Part shown: in pieces, positions 11,381-24,233 of the stretch
Layout: every line of letters starts with the position of its first letter
Position numbering within the stretch: position 1 is the stretch's first letter
From: Artocarpus heterophyllus
Lineage: Eukaryota > Streptophyta > Magnoliopsida > Rosales > Moraceae
NCBI GenBank assembly: GCA_025403435.1
Contig: CM046332.1
Coordinates: forward strand, 8,549,903-8,613,902
DNA: 64,000 nt
Reading direction: 5' to 3'
Program-made: the position numbers and the translations under genes
The notes under the pieces: model-generated
Told to the model about the DNA's origin: nothing
Databases searched by the model: none
The model's input: the letters and a program-made list of their open reading frames with translations, nothing else

Positions 11381-14300
11381 ATGTCTAATCCAATCATCGC
11401 AATTCTCTCAAATGAAAAATTAACCGGAGATAATTTTGTCAAGTGGAAGAGTAACATGAACATTGTACTAATTTGTGAAAGTTACAAGTTTGTCCTGACG
11501 GAGGAATGTCCTCCAGAGCCTGCTTCCAATGCTCCTCGTAATGTACGGGAAGCATATGATCGTTGGATCGAGGCAAATAATAAGGCCCGCTGTTTTCTTT
11601 TGGCTGGGATGTCTGACGTGCTTAGGATGAAGCACGAAAGCATGGAGACCGCTTATGAGATAATGCAGTCTCTGCAAGACATGTTTGGTAAACCTTCTGA
11701 AAAGGCACGCCACGAAGCCGTTAAGGCAGTAATGAATGCAAAAATGAAGGCAGGGATTTCGGTCAGAGAACATGTTCTCAACATGGTTAACTATCTCCAT
11801 GAGGCCGAGGTCAACGGGGCTATGATAGATGAAGCCACACAGGTGGGGATGATTTTAGAAACCCTCTCCCCTGCGTTCCTTCAGTTCAAAAGCAACTATT
11901 TCATGAACAAGCTGAAATATAACATGACTGAGTTGCTTAATGAGCTTCAAACCTTCGAGTCTATTTCGAAAGAAAAGACTAATGAAGCTGAGGCAAATGT
12001 TGCAGAAGCTCAACCTTCCTCTTCTGCCCAAAAGAATAAGAAGAGGAAGGGGACTGAAGGAAGTGGTAAGTCTAAGAATGGAGGGCAACCTAAGAAGAAC
12101 AAAAGCAACAACAACAAAAGGAGCTCCAACCAAAAGAAGCCTAAAGGAAAATGTTTCCACTACGGCGTAGTTGGGCACTGGAAGAGAAACTGCAAGAAGT
12201 ATCTTCAAGAGCTCAAAGAAAAGAAGAACAACGGTAAATCAGATTTACTCGTTTTAGAAGCTTGTTTAGTTGAAGATGATACTTCACCTTGGATAATTGA
12301 TTCAGGGGCAACTAACCATGTTTGTTCTTCTTTGCAGATGCTTAGTTCTTCAAGGGAGCTTTCCGACGGGGAACAAACGATGAGAGTGGGAACGGGAGAG
12401 GTTGTTTCGGCAAGAGCAGTGGGAGTTGTTAAACTTTATTTTAGAAATAAGTTTTTAATTTTAGACAATGTTTATTACATTCCTTGTTTTCGTAGAAATT
12501 TGATTTCTGTTTCCAGGTTGTTTGAACAAATGTTTAATGTTTCTTTTAATAATAATTATGTTAATATTTCTAGAAATGGTTTGGATATTTGTTCTGCGCA
12601 TCTGGAAAATGGGCTTTACACCTTAAGGCCCAACGAAAAAGCACTGCTCAATACTAAAATGTTCAAAGTTGAACAACCTAAACCCAAGAAGCAAAAGATT
12701 TCTTCTAATAATGAAACATACCTATGGCACCTTAGATTAGGTCATGTCAACCTTGACAAAATTAACAGACTGGTAAAGGAGGGTCCTTTAAAAGAGCTAA
12801 AAGTTAGTTTTCTATCAGTTTGTGAATTTTTTCTTGAAGGTAAAATGACTAAGAGGCCTTTCTCTGCAAAAGGCGAAAGGGCCAAGGAACCTCTTGAGCT
12901 AATACATTCAGACGTCTATGGTCCAATGAATGTACAAGCTCGTGGTGTTTACGAATATTTCGTCACATTTATTGACGATTATTCAAGGTATGGTTACATA
13001 TTCCTAATGCAAAGGAAATCTGAAACTTTTGGAAAGTTCAAAGAATTCCAAGCGGAAGCTGAAAAGCAATTAGGAAAGACGGTGAAGAGTCTTCGATCTG
13101 ATCGAGGAGGAGAATACCTTGACACTGAATTCAAGGATTATATGATAGAACATGGTATTCTATCACAACTCACCGCACCTGGAACACCACAACAAAATGG
13201 TGTTACAGAGAGAAGAAATAGAACGTTGCTTGATATGGTGAGATCCATGCTTAGCTACTCATCATTACCCACTTCATTTTGGGGATATGCACTACAAACT
13301 GCAGTATATCTTCTAAACATAGTTCCATCTAAGTCTATTTCAAAAACACCTCTAGAGTTATGGAATGGTCGCAAACCTAGTATGCGACATATCCGTATAT
13401 GGGGGTGTCCAGCACATGTGCTGAAAGGTAAGACTGGGAAGTTGGAACCACGTTCTGAAGTATGCTTATTTGTGGGATACCCAAAGGGAACGAGGGGAGG
13501 TTTGTTTTATAGTCCACAGGATAAGAAAGTATTTGTATCGACAAATGCCACTTTTCTCGAGAATGATTATATGACAAACTATAAACCTCGTAGCAAAATT
13601 GTACTTGAAGAGTTACTTTCTGATCAGATCAGACCGCAACCGACAACTGTTGTCGAAGGACAAAATGACGAGGCCACATCTTCCTATCAGAATGTCATAC
13701 CACCTCGACGTAGTGGGAGGGTTGTGAGACCACCTGCTCGCTACAGGGAACTTGGAGAAGCAAATGTTGCTATCTCTGATAATGGTGAAGATGATCCATT
13801 GACATATCATGATGCAATGGAAGTTTCTGAGAAGGAAAAATGGCTGGAGGCTATGAACCTTGAAATGGAGTCAATGTACTCCAATTCAGTCTGGGATCTT
13901 GTAGACCTACCTGAAGGGATAAAACCCATAGGGTGCAAATGGATTTACAAGAAGAAAAGAGGAGTGGATGGGAAAGTTGAGACTTTCAAAGCTAGGCTTG
14001 TGGCAAAGGGTTACACCCAAAAAGATGGAGTTGACTATGAAGAAACTTTCTCGCCTGTAGCTATGCTTAAATCCATTCGGATTCTTTTATCCATTACTGC
14101 TTGTCTTGATTATGAGATATGGCAAATGGATGTCAAGACTGCCTTTTTGAATGGCTATCTTGAGGAAAGCATCTATATGGTGCAACCAGAAGGGTTTGTA
14201 GTTAAAGGTCAAGAGCAAAAAGTTTGCAAGTTGCAGAGGTCCATCTATGGACTCAAGCAAGCTTCAAGATCTTGGAACTTGAGATTTGATGAAGCGATCA

Positions 14301-15370
14301 AATCTTATGGTTTCGATCAAAATATTGATGAACCTTGTGTTTACAAGTACATCAAAGAAAAGAAGGTGGTCTTCTTGGTTCTTTATGTAGATGATATCCT
14401 ATTCATTGGGAATGATGTAGGCGTATTATCTGATGTAAAGAAATGGCTCGCCAGCAATTTCCAAATGAAAGATTTAGGAGAAGCAAGTTATGTTCTTGGA
14501 ATCCAACTCATAAGAGATCGCAAGAACAAACTATTGGCGCTGTCTCAGGCATCGTATATTGATAAGGTGCTTATCAGATTTTCGATGCAGAACTCCAAGA
14601 AAGGTAATTTGCCTACACGTCATGGAGTTTATCTTTCAAAAGAGCAGTGTCCTAAGACACCTCAAGATGAAGAAAATATGAGACGGGTACCCTATGCATC
14701 TGCAGTAGGAAGTCTAATGTATGCCATGTTGTGTACAAGACCTGACATTTGCTATGCGGTGGGTATAGTCAGTCGGTATCAATCCAACCCAGGATTAGAT
14801 CATTGGGTAGCGGTTAAACATATTCTCAAGTATCTTAGGAGAACGAGAAACTATATGCTAGTTTATTATGGTGAGAATTTGATTCCCATTGGATACACTG
14901 ATTCTGATTTTCAATCAGACAAAGTCACACGTAAATCTACATCTGGATCAGTGTTTACTTTTGGTGGTGGAGCCATAGTTTGGAGAAGCATCAAACAATC
15001 TTGTATTGCTGATTCAACTATGGAAGCAGAATATGTGGCTGCTTGTGAAGCAGCTAAAGAAGTTGTTTGGCTCCGTAAGTTCTTAAATGATTTGGAAGTA
15101 GTTCCAGACATGGATAAACCACTCATACTGTATTGTGACAACAGTGGTGCAGTGGCAAATTCAAGAGAACCTAGAACCCACAAAAGAGGAAAGCATATAG
15201 AAAGAAAATATCATTTGATTAGAGAGATAGTGCATCGAGGCGATGTGGAAGTTGTGAAGATAGCGTCGGAAAACAACCTTGCCGACCCTTTCACCAAGAC
15301 GTTACCTGCAAAGAGCTTTGAGGGACACTTGGAAGGCTTAGGTCTTAGAGACATGTCTCACCTGCTTTAG
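11381..15370 (+). CDS. Copia-1 gag-pol polyprotein
   Basis: One uninterrupted frame of 1329 residues from ATG 11381 (MSNPIIAIL). An in-frame ATG at 11351 lies in the T-rich leader and is a poorer start. In order: gag with a CCHC knuckle near residues 258-271, aspartic protease with DSGA at 307, integrase zinc domain (about 440-490), integrase core with D511, D574 and E610 (DX35E), reverse transcriptase with YVDD (catalytic D1004/D1005), and RNase H (TDSDF, MEAEY, CDNSGA) to the end. It would copy RNA to DNA in virus-like particles and integrate it. Two zinc-ligand positions are wrong: gag reads CFHY instead of CX2C (Tyr at 261) and integrase reads CEFF (Phe at 484). The frame is therefore intact, but the protein is probably impaired. 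Confidence 0.95.
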   Translation: MSNPIIAILSNEKLTGDNFVKWKSNMNIVLICESYKFVLTEECPPEPASNAPRNVREAYDRWIEANNKARCFLLAGMSDVLRMKHESMETAYEIMQSLQDMFGKPSEKARHEAVKAVMNAKMKAGISVREHVLNMVNYLHEAEVNGAMIDEATQVGMILETLSPAFLQFKSNYFMNKLKYNMTELLNELQTFESISKEKTNEAEANVAEAQPSSSAQKNKKRKGTEGSGKSKNGGQPKKNKSNNNKRSSNQKKPKGKCFHYGVVGHWKRNCKKYLQELKEKKNNGKSDLLVLEACLVEDDTSPWIIDSGATNHVCSSLQMLSSSRELSDGEQTMRVGTGEVVSARAVGVVKLYFRNKFLILDNVYYIPCFRRNLISVSRLFEQMFNVSFNNNYVNISRNGLDICSAHLENGLYTLRPNEKALLNTKMFKVEQPKPKKQKISSNNETYLWHLRLGHVNLDKINRLVKEGPLKELKVSFLSVCEFFLEGKMTKRPFSAKGERAKEPLELIHSDVYGPMNVQARGVYEYFVTFIDDYSRYGYIFLMQRKSETFGKFKEFQAEAEKQLGKTVKSLRSDRGGEYLDTEFKDYMIEHGILSQLTAPGTPQQNGVTERRNRTLLDMVRSMLSYSSLPTSFWGYALQTAVYLLNIVPSKSISKTPLELWNGRKPSMRHIRIWGCPAHVLKGKTGKLEPRSEVCLFVGYPKGTRGGLFYSPQDKKVFVSTNATFLENDYMTNYKPRSKIVLEELLSDQIRPQPTTVVEGQNDEATSSYQNVIPPRRSGRVVRPPARYRELGEANVAISDNGEDDPLTYHDAMEVSEKEKWLEAMNLEMESMYSNSVWDLVDLPEGIKPIGCKWIYKKKRGVDGKVETFKARLVAKGYTQKDGVDYEETFSPVAMLKSIRILLSITACLDYEIWQMDVKTAFLNGYLEESIYMVQPEGFVVKGQEQKVCKLQRSIYGLKQASRSWNLRFDEAIKSYGFDQNIDEPCVYKYIKEKKVVFLVLYVDDILFIGNDVGVLSDVKKWLASNFQMKDLGEASYVLGIQLIRDRKNKLLALSQASYIDKVLIRFSMQNSKKGNLPTRHGVYLSKEQCPKTPQDEENMRRVPYASAVGSLMYAMLCTRPDICYAVGIVSRYQSNPGLDHWVAVKHILKYLRRTRNYMLVYYGENLIPIGYTDSDFQSDKVTRKSTSGSVFTFGGGAIVWRSIKQSCIADSTMEAEYVAACEAAKEVVWLRKFLNDLEVVPDMDKPLILYCDNSGAVANSREPRTHKRGKHIERKYHLIREIVHRGDVEVVKIASENNLADPFTKTLPAKSFEGHLEGLGLRDMSHLL

Positions 15371-15384
15371 GGCAAGTGGGAGAT
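15371..15384 (+). other. Polypurine tract of Copia-1
   Basis: GGCAAGTGGGAGAT lies directly after the stop codon and directly before the 3' LTR. It is the expected primer site for plus-strand DNA. Confidence 0.85.
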
Positions 15385-17401
15385 TGTTGGGTTTGGTGCC
15401 CTAAAAGCTGTGACATTATACATATTGTTAATAAATAAATAAAATGACATTTATTATTATTTTGGTTGATTATATGTATTATGAATACATTTATAAACAT
15501 CAAGAAAATTCCATGATTATTTATGTGACTATAAATTTAGCATATAAGTGTTATTTGCTTGGGGATAAAATTTATAGATAATAATCTAAATAGTCCGTAA
15601 TAATTAATTAAAGTTTGGGATCTTTAATTAAAAAATTACAAGTACGGTCCAATCTCATCTAAAATGAAATAGTCATTATCCGAACTATTAATGTAGAGAC
15701 ATTGGGTTGGAGGTACTTTATATAATGAGATTATATAGGACTGGACCAGATAAATTATGAATCTCTAATAATCATCCGTTACAAATAGAGTATTCAAATT
15801 TATCACTATGATGATCATATATTTGACAGTCTTAATCCTGAGTATTTATTAGACTCCTATTTATTACATTATGTTTTTGGACTTGCATGGTAAGATTTGT
15901 CTAAGCACAGATTGTAACTTAGCATCTTGGAAACATAAAGTAATAAATGGCTGGGAATAATATTATACAGATATGGAATCCATTCCTTCCCTATGGAAGT
16001 TAGAAAAATAGTTCTCTTGAGTGATAATTCAAGGTTTGAACAATAGAGCGCTCGTTCATAATAAGATTATGAATTAATTGTTCATTAGAGAATTATTGGA
16101 ACTCAAGGATAAAGAGGTAATAAGAGAGGTAAACGGAAATTGAACCTAGCTCTTATTATGAACTATTTATGGAAGACTGACTTATATGTAATGATTATAT
16201 CAATGGACTACTCGTTAATTTTCTTTGAGTAATTATACTATAATCTCAAGAGTTCAGTTTCAGGTTTTTGGTGGAGTAACACTGAAACTAATAAATTTGG
16301 CACATTAATTAAAGAGTTTAATTAAATGTCAAATTTATTGAAGCTTGGGTTATAGGTCCATAGGTCCCCAATACCACCTCTGTAACACTATATTGGATTT
16401 TTCATAGAATGAGTTATACATGTTTAATTTAGAATTTTTGAATTCTGAATTAATTTTTCACACTTGAATTATTAACGTGACACAGAAAAATGTTTTCTGT
16501 GACACATAATGTAATGTGATAAATGTTGTCACATTTAACTGAGCATTAGTTAATTAACTGATAATTGTTAAAATCTATTCTTAAATAAATATGATTTATT
16601 TTTGAATTTAGATTTGGATATATATATATATATATATGGTTTTGAACCAAATCTTTTTATATATATATATAAGATTTTATAATATATTAATATATATATA
16701 TATATTAATATAATATTATAATTTTTTTTTTTTAAAAAAAAAAAAAAAGGGGAAAGTCGTGAATGAGATTCACGCTTCCCCAACACACACACATATATAT
16801 ATATACATATGTGAAGACCGAATCACAGGTTGTGATTCGGTCAAAGAAAGAAAAAGAAAAGAAAAAAAAAAAAAAAGGGAAAGTTTTTTTTTATATATGT
16901 GCATATGTGTGTGAAGTGTTGACCGAATAAGGATTCGGGTAACAAGAAGTGAAACGGAAAAGAAAAGAAGAAAAAGGAAAGGAAAAGAAAAGGGAAAGAA
17001 AAATGACTAATGGCTCAGTTATAAAAAGGGAGAGATAACAGTTATCTCAGTAATTTTTTTCATATAATTTTTACAGAGAAAAACTGAGAGTTCTTCTCTA
17101 AAGAAAAAGGTCTGCTATCTCATGTGTTGAGTACATAGCAGATTCAGAAAAGTGTGAGGATAATTCATTCTTGCAGTCGCCCACTCGTCTTTCCATTGGT
17201 GTGGAGGCCTGGTTTGGAAGATCGTGTTGTCAAAGAGGAAAGCTAGGATACCCTGATAGTCTTCAAAAGGTTAGTAAAAAATTCCGAAAGCTTTCTGTAA
17301 TTAAAATTATATATCTATTCCCAATAAAACAAAGTTTTCAGAAAATTTTTGTTTGTCAACGATCCGTTCCTTCCGCTGCATTTCATGTTTTAATTCCAAC
17401 A
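15385..17401 (+). repeat. 3' LTR of Copia-1 (2017 bp)
   Basis: Near-identical to the 5' LTR, including the hairpin series, TATA box and AATAAA. Differences are scattered point changes, small differences in AT and A runs, and a four-base deletion near 17177 (CAGTCGCCC against CAGTTTGACGCCC). Followed by target duplication GTTGA. Confidence 0.97.
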
Positions 17402-17406
17402 GTTGA

Positions 17407-17995
17407 TGTCCATTTCTCCAAATGATTGCTTATTAACCAGATCTGTTATGAAAATGAAGACTTGAACTTTTAATTGATGAGGATCAAGATATTAAAGAAT
17501 TAGAAATTTATAGCCCATTTGGGAACTTGGTTTGAACCCAAAAGTTTCGGTTCAAAGTAATTGAATTGTTACAGTATTTTAGGTTCAAACTGGCTTCCCA
17601 AACGTCCTTTTAAGGTTATGCTTGTTATCGGGTTTATTTATCTTTGTTAATATTGCTTATTAGGATTATCTTATTATTGTGTTTTTACTTTCTCTGAATA
17701 CGCCTACTGATTGTTATTTCAGCGACAACATTGATTAATGATGTTGCATATTCACAATGTTTCCCTATTGTCCTTCTTCTCTCTCTTTCCCTTTCTTCCT
17801 TCTGTCTTTCCCTCTCTCTCTCTCTCTACATTCTTGCCCTATTCATTCCAACAATAGGTTTCTTGTTGGTTGTATCCTTTTAAGGCTTCTTCTTCACTAA
17901 AGCTTGAAGCTTGACATGCTTACCATAAAAACATGCTTTCTTATGTGCCTTGACAAGTCTAAACCTTCATTTGACATGTTTTTCTTTGTTTTTGG
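17407..17995 (+). other. Remainder of the CNX2 intron
   Basis: Intron sequence continuing from 7749-7791 once Copia-1 is discounted. It is AT-rich, with a pyrimidine-rich CTCTCT stretch at 17780-17828. No gene is seen. The expected acceptor AG just before 17996 reads GG, so correct splicing would fail. Confidence 0.6.
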
Positions 17996-18335
17996 GTGAA
18001 TTGCATAGTGATGCGGGGGTTCAATGAAGACGAGATTTGTGATTTTTGTGGAGCTGACACGTGAAAAGCCAATTAACATCCGCTTCATCGAATTCATGCC
18101 TTTTGATGCAAACGTTTGGAATGTGAAGAAGCTAGTGCCCTATTCAGAGATGTTCGATAGAGTGGTAAGGTACAACTCTGACAGGTAATCCCTTTTTGCA
18201 TTCCTGTGAGCGTCCTTTTTTTCTATAAGCTAAGTTGTTTATCACTACTGAGACAGGTAAGAGAATATCCTAGCATAGACTTCAGGATCACCCAACTGAT
18301 ACAGCCAAGATTCCAAAATAGATGGCCATCAAGCC
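17996..18335 (+). pseudogene. CNX2: CNX2 pseudogene, two downstream exons
   Basis: Exon 17996-18164 translates to VNCIVMRGFNEDEICD, then, after a one-base insertion in a T run near 18048, to VELTREKPINIRFIEFMPFD and NVWNVKKLVPYSEMFDRV, ending at a GTAAGG donor (18165). After a short intron with acceptor ACAG (18253-18256), the next exon starts VREYPSI and, with frameshifts, reaches LQDHPTDTAK and IDGH near 18332. Recognisable sequence then stops, so the C-terminal domain with the second iron-sulfur cluster cysteines is missing. Exon order and phase match a normal gene interrupted in its intron, so this is a degraded genomic copy and not a retrocopy. It was probably dead before Copia-1 arrived, because it carries far more changes than the LTR pair; that is inference. 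Confidence 0.88.
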
Positions 18336-18799
18336 AATAATTCCAAAATACACCCGATACAATTATCTTCTAATTACTCTGCTTAATAATTTCTCATACT
18401 ACTTATATCGGGCTCATATTTGTACATAAGGTCCATTTGTATATGAATAGTGTTATCGGGCCCATAAGCTTACGTTTAGTTAGTATTCATTTCAATATGT
18501 CCAATGTGACCCACTTACACCAAAGGTGTTCTGCAATACTTTGAACACTAAATTAATGGAGTTTTGGTCCATAAAATGGATTCTAAACTCGTACGGATGT
18601 GGGATGCGTAATTGCTATTGTAATGTTGGGTCAATCATTTTGGGTGTCTACCATTCCCATTTTGAAATTTGTTTGCAAATTCGTTGAGGTTTGATAAGAA
18701 ATTCTATACTTTGCATATAAGAAATTTTATGTCAAACATCATATCTTAAAATAGAGTCGAATTTGACAAAACTATAAATTGTAGTCTTGCACATTTTTT
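18336..18799. other. AT-rich DNA, nothing recognised
   Basis: No coding or repeat signal beyond low complexity. A TGTAATGTTGGG near 18621 could be an LTR start, but this is not supported further. Confidence 0.3.
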
Positions 18800-19620
18800 T
18801 TAAAGTTCTGCAATTTTTTGTTGGTCATAAATTATAATTCTACAGCTAAACAAGAATATTGTTCAAAACTAGTACAAAAAAGTTCTTTTTCATTAGTTTA
18901 AAAAGTCACAGTATATTGTATGTTAGAGACAATTTTCTTAAATTTTATCTTCATGTAAGTTCCTTATTTTTGACGAGGTCTAAAACTTTTGTGTTTTTTA
19001 TATTTCCATTTTATGTCTTTAACATGTCCGTTTTCGGTAATTTTTGCAAACTTTGCCAAACTAATAATTTTCTATAGAAAGTTTTGATTTTTTTAAAATC
19101 TATTTTAAATTACAATTTATAGGCAAAATCTTAAAACATTTTCTTTACAAAAATTCTTCATGTTGTCGAAATCTAAAACTTTCATGTTTTGTGAAAACTG
19201 TGGTTTGGAATTTGTTAGGGTCGTTTTTGTGAAAACAAAAAACTGCACTAGTTTGAAAACACATACTATTCATTTTTCTAAATCTGTCTATAACAATATC
19301 ATAGAGGTAGAATTGTAAAAAAATTCTTTACGAAAGTTCTTCATCTTGTCGAGTTCTAAAACATTCATGTTTCGTGAAAATTGTGTTTCATTTATATATA
19401 AGAGGTCCGCTTTCGTAAAAAGAAGTGGTTGCTTACTGTTTACACAATTTTTGAGCAGTGTTTGAAAACGGTCCAAAACTCCATCTTAGAGTGAGAACAA
19501 CAAAAAATCTTAATTATAAGAATTTGTTTAGAACATCGAGATCTAAAAGTTTTGTGTTCACAAAAATTCTAAAATCGGCCAATAAAGGGTTTGTTTTATG
19601 CTCAAATTGTGCCCGAAATT
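18800..19620 (-). repeat. Diverged tandem repeat, about 185-195 bp period
   Basis: At least four related units: the phrase CTAAAACTTT (or a close variant), preceded by a TTCTTCAT-like word, occurs near 18977, 19170, 19352 and 19540. The later half of the units shares GTTTGAAAAC-like words. A single further relative lies at about 24985-25075, inside the reverse solo LTR. The array therefore looks like an amplified piece of that LTR family. It is written here on the plus strand but lies in the same orientation as the minus-strand LTR. Confidence 0.5.
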
Positions 19621-21285
19621 CTAGAGCCTAAACTATAACCGAACCCAAACTCTATATAATACTTAAACTTGCATAATAAAAAATCAAACCACAATCAAGA
19701 AGGAACCTTAATGGAACAACGTCTATTTATAGATTTTTGGTACTAATTAGCTTTTTAACTTCAAAACGTGATTTCTTAATCTTTAAATTGACTTGATGGA
19801 ACAAAAATAAGTCCATTATTCACTAATGGATAGCACCATTATTAAGTGGAGGAAGAGAAAATATTTTTTTTTTTGGTCATGGTATAAGCATGGTCTTCTT
19901 ACAAAATAAGATCCACCTTTTAGGGGTGCTTTATTGGCCTTAGATATTTTTAGTTAAGAATCTTACTAGATTTAATCATGAAATTTTGAAGTAGTTCAAT
20001 TGGGAAAAATGTTTTGAAACCGAGAACTTTAGGAAGTTTTAATCTTTGTGAAAAGCCGAGCGCAACAATATAAAGTGATTATTTTTTGTTCTAGGGCAAA
20101 ATGGTCAAGATTGTCGTATTTTGGGTTAAAACCTTAAAGCTTTGTTAAACTATATTTTGTGCAAAAAGAAAACCAATAATTTGTTTTCTGCAAGGTGCAA
20201 TAAATTATAAGTTTTGATTAAACTAAGTTCGGGAAGTTTTCTAAGACCCACCTAGGGCAAAATGATCATTTTTTGCAAACACAACTTAAACGGACCCTGA
20301 AACGTCCGACTTAGGAAAACGTCTATAGTAGGAAATTTTTTGCAACCCGTTAGTAATGTATTGAAGAGACCAAGTGTAGAGGATAGGCAATTAACATTCA
20401 AGTTCTGTATTCAACAAATGGGTTGCTAATAAGAAAGTTAGCTAATAACGGGATATTGTCCTAATAGGACGCTTAGCTAATTAAGAGGGAATGAAAATTG
20501 GATACACAGTGAAGAATCCAAGTAAGTTTTGGACCCTACCTATTGCTTGGGTAAAACGATTTTCAAATTTGTTGTTCATATTGCTTTATGACATGCATAT
20601 GTTATGCATTCAGTTAAATTTCCAAAGCATCGTGTATGGTACGTCACTATAATTAAGGATTGGTAAATTAATTCACCAGATAAGATAAAAAAGTACCGTA
20701 CCAATCTTCTGACCTAAGAGGAGCGTCAAGTTATATTATGTTATAGTCTTGGTGATACAATGACTCTTATGCACACTTGATACGTACACATGGGCCTTTT
20801 GTTCAAGTCAAGTTATGAAAATAAGTTAATGCTCATAAATAAACATAACTAGCATCATACATTAAGTTTTAAAAATAATGTTTTGTGGGTTAAGTTTGGA
20901 CTTACTGAGCAATAGTTAACCTAGTTATATCATGCTGTAAGAAATCTAGTCAAGAGGCCAAAGTAGATATTATTGTTGAGCTGAAAATGACGGTTGAGCA
21001 ATGCCAAGACATGAGTATGGATACCGCTGTTGAAAAATTCTACTGTTAATTAAGCGTTTTTGAAATATGTTAATTTGGTAAAAACTGTTTTGATTTAAGT
21101 GTTGTATGTAATATATATTAAACAAATGTTGTAAATATTTTAAGAATGTATATGTGAAAAGAAAATGTTAATATAATTTTAAATTTTAAATAAAAAATTA
21201 TTTCACATTTTCATGACTAAGTAATTAAGAAGGCTTAAGATTGAGAAAAGGATTAAGTAACGGCTTGAATAGTCAGGTCATTATA
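19621..21285 (+). repeat. Decayed LTR fragment(s), chromovirus-like family
   Basis: From about 20090 the sequence resembles the plus-strand LTR that ends at 38947. Shared blocks are CCAAGTAAGT (20519), ACCAATCTTCTGACCTAAGAG (20701, against ACCAACCTTCTGACCTAGGGG at 38198), and an end GGTCATTATA at 21276-21285 matching GGTCGTTACA at 38938-38947. The left part is less clear and may be in the other orientation. No coding sequence. Confidence 0.5.
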
Positions 21286-22344
21286 TACATTCATAAAATA
21301 TCTATAGCCTTTTCATATGCTACAGTATAATTCTTGGGAATAACTGATAATCGAAAAATTTCTCCCTTTGTTAAGGCTTGATCAAAGCTAATTCATTTAG
21401 ACGAACAATAGGCCACGTGATAAAGCTTTTCATGTCAATTAACTTATTTTTACTATTCATGGGAGCTTAATATTATAAACTTTTTTTATGTTCTTATAAT
21501 TTCATACTCCCGATGTTTATTTTATTATTTTCATTAATAATAAAAACATTGAGGAATCTTAAAAGTCCCTTAGCCATCATATATATGTAATACTCATTTA
21601 GGAAATACGCAAAAATCTTATAGACAAATTGACGGCCTTTTCATCTTGCATGATTAATAATAAGAGGGAACCACGTGTATTATTTTCCACGAGCATATCA
21701 TAAATGCACTTATAATTGTATTATATTCAACATTCATTTCGTTGAACGTACAAGCCAAATAGCCAGTTACTCAACGTAATAACTTTTTAGGTATTGGCGT
21801 AAATAACATGTCAATATAATCTATACATGTCTATGCATGTAATTTTTTAATCATCAAGAGTTTGTGTAACTCTACGCATAGCCAACTAAGTTAACCAACA
21901 TAATTATAATTAACGATTTACTCAATAAATTCATGTCATAAATTCAACCAATGAAAAAGAACGTAAGTGAATGTCAATAGCCATTTAAAAATAATTAGTA
22001 TAATTATACGTTAATTCATTATCCCTAAGTAATATATGATATACTAATATGATCAATTCAACAACAATGATTAAACAAGATGTTATAATATTCAAAGCCA
22101 CACGTAATTGATCCAGGATCAAATGCTAACAGCCAAGCAAAACCAATTGGCACGTAGTGTAATATTTCTAAAATCTAAATTGTATATCCAGAAGAATACA
22201 AAATGTGATAATTAGAGATGATAATGCATATATATAAAAGATTCCATCCATAAGAATGCAAAAAAAAAAAATACCATATGGTTAATTAAAAGTATGACCG
22301 TGAGAAATTGATGTTACAAGTGTAACAGTCTTTGACAACCCTAG
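21286..22344. other. AT-rich intergenic DNA, nothing recognised
   Basis: No frame, known motif or clear repeat was found. An A run lies at 22261-22271. Confidence 0.3.
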
Positions 22345-24196
22345 TGATGTCCAAGGAAACCCTGGAATTAAATGTTGAAATTAAATTATTACGTGGGGTA
22401 TATTCTGAGAAAATCTCAAGTCAAGTTTTATGATTTGAAAATTTGTGGAAGTATAAAATAGATTTCAAAATTCTGTGTTAAATATCTAAGCTAGATTTCA
22501 TGGCTCATACAAACAAAATAATTTGGTTATACTTTGTGATTTAAGACGGAGGAAAATTTAAACCATAAATTAACTTCAAAATTTGCTGTAAAATATTTTT
22601 AAGTACATTATAGTGTTAGCAGTATTCAGAGAAACACTCTAATATACAAATATGCTTAATTGCTCATTATCCAGAATTTGAAGCTATGCGAGAAGCATTT
22701 TTAGTAAAAATGCTATCCAGACTCACAAATTGATACAATCAAAAGACTATCTCAATCCTAAGATAAGTGCCAAAAAAAAAAAAATTAAGATTAGGTCTCA
22801 TGCAGTCAATGAATAATTTAAGTGCCATAACAGTGGATTTTCGTACACGATTTAGTAGAAACAACGTTATTGATTAATTCAGAACTTAATTTGAGACTGT
22901 AAATTAGAGTGCCAGGGATACACTATTTGAAGAATAGACCTCGAACCGAGAGCTAAGCAGTGTATGTGAACAGGGCAGTAAGTTATAACGACCCTAACTA
23001 TGCGGCCGTTAATTAATTACTTATACATACATTTACTCAAATTACTAAATTTTGAGGAACAAATTTTTTTTTTGTCTCTTTCTTTCAAATAGATAAACTT
23101 AGCTAGTCATTTCTAATTAAAAAAAAGGCATTTAATTATAGTATGATATATTTAATTTATAGCTATCCCTATAAATATTAACTTCGCTAATGAATTCTAA
23201 CTTAAAACTATTTTTACCTTTTGTTGTAACAAAAATAGTAACATAGTATAGAGGTCTAATAGCTATCCAAAACATGCCCAGGACTAGAGTTTTAAAAAAA
23301 TTAAACATAATATTAAGACAGTCATAATTATCAAAAACTTTATACGGAAAATAAGCGCATGGTATCTATTTCCCATAACTCCACTCTAATCGTCTTCCAC
23401 TTCAACACTGTCCATTAAGCATAACTGACAGGTTTTTTACCTACAATGTAAATATTTTTGAATAAGCTTTTGCTTAACAAGTAGGAATTATATCTCACAA
23501 AACAATTGAAGTAACATGTGATACCATTAAAAATGCATGTACCAATTATGCTTGGTTATGATCGTGTCTTATTATTTATCAAGCCCGAGTAGTTGTACCA
23601 ATTGAACACGATTAATAGAATGTTAAGGTTTGCAAGGTCCCAATAACACCGTGACCAAGTTTAATTTTTTCTATTTTGTTTTTAGCCTTCCTGTAGGTCG
23701 AGAGGTTGGTAAAACTCTCTTAGATTAGTTCATCCTCATTAATTTCACAAATCAATTTAGTGAGTATGTAATATGACATGGCATAGCATGCTATGGTTGA
23801 ACTTAAATATGCTTAAAACATTTAAAAGGCGTTAGGCATAGCATACTGTGATTGAACCCAAACATGCTTAAAACATTTTAGAAAGCATTTATTTTAAACT
23901 ATTCATATTGCAGGCAAGAACTCACTCGTATTTCCAAAACAAATATCTATGTCTACTTGAAATTCCTTATCTTCTTTTGAGAGTGATTCTATATAAGACA
24001 CTCATTGAAAGTGTGTAAGAAAATCTTATTTTATGCTATTTTTAATTCTAGCATAATTGAAAGAATTTGATCATTCTTTTAGATTATAATTCTTTGGTCA
24101 TAAAATTCAGTACTTTTATTACAAAGATCAACTACATTATTAAATCCTCATAATATTCAAATCTTTCCTTAATTGCCATTCCTTTTCGTCAAAATT

Positions 24197-24233
24197 GATA
24201 ATTAATTAATTTATCAACAATTAATTAATTATC
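24197..24233. repeat. Perfect 14-base AT hairpin
   Basis: GATAATTAATTAAT and its exact reverse complement are separated by nine bases. It is probably an accident of AT richness within the LTR. Confidence 0.6.

Larger units (their letters stand above)
7792..17401 (+). mobile_element. Complete Ty1/copia retrotransposon 'Copia-1' in a CNX2 intron
   Basis: The element has two LTRs of about 2.0 kb (7792-9798 and 15385-17401), a primer-binding site, one long gag-pol frame and a purine tract. It is flanked by perfect five-base target duplications GTTGA (7787-7791 and 17402-17406). The LTRs differ by roughly fifteen to twenty point changes by eye, so the insertion is young compared with everything around it. 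Domain order is gag, protease, integrase, reverse transcriptase, RNase H, which defines Copia. The host intron starts at 7749 and its acceptor lay near 17995. Confidence 0.97.

Noticed and set aside
11468..12208. Antisense frames of 110 and 117 codons opposite Copia-1 gag
   Set aside because: Mirror frames of a long coding region; no start context or homology.
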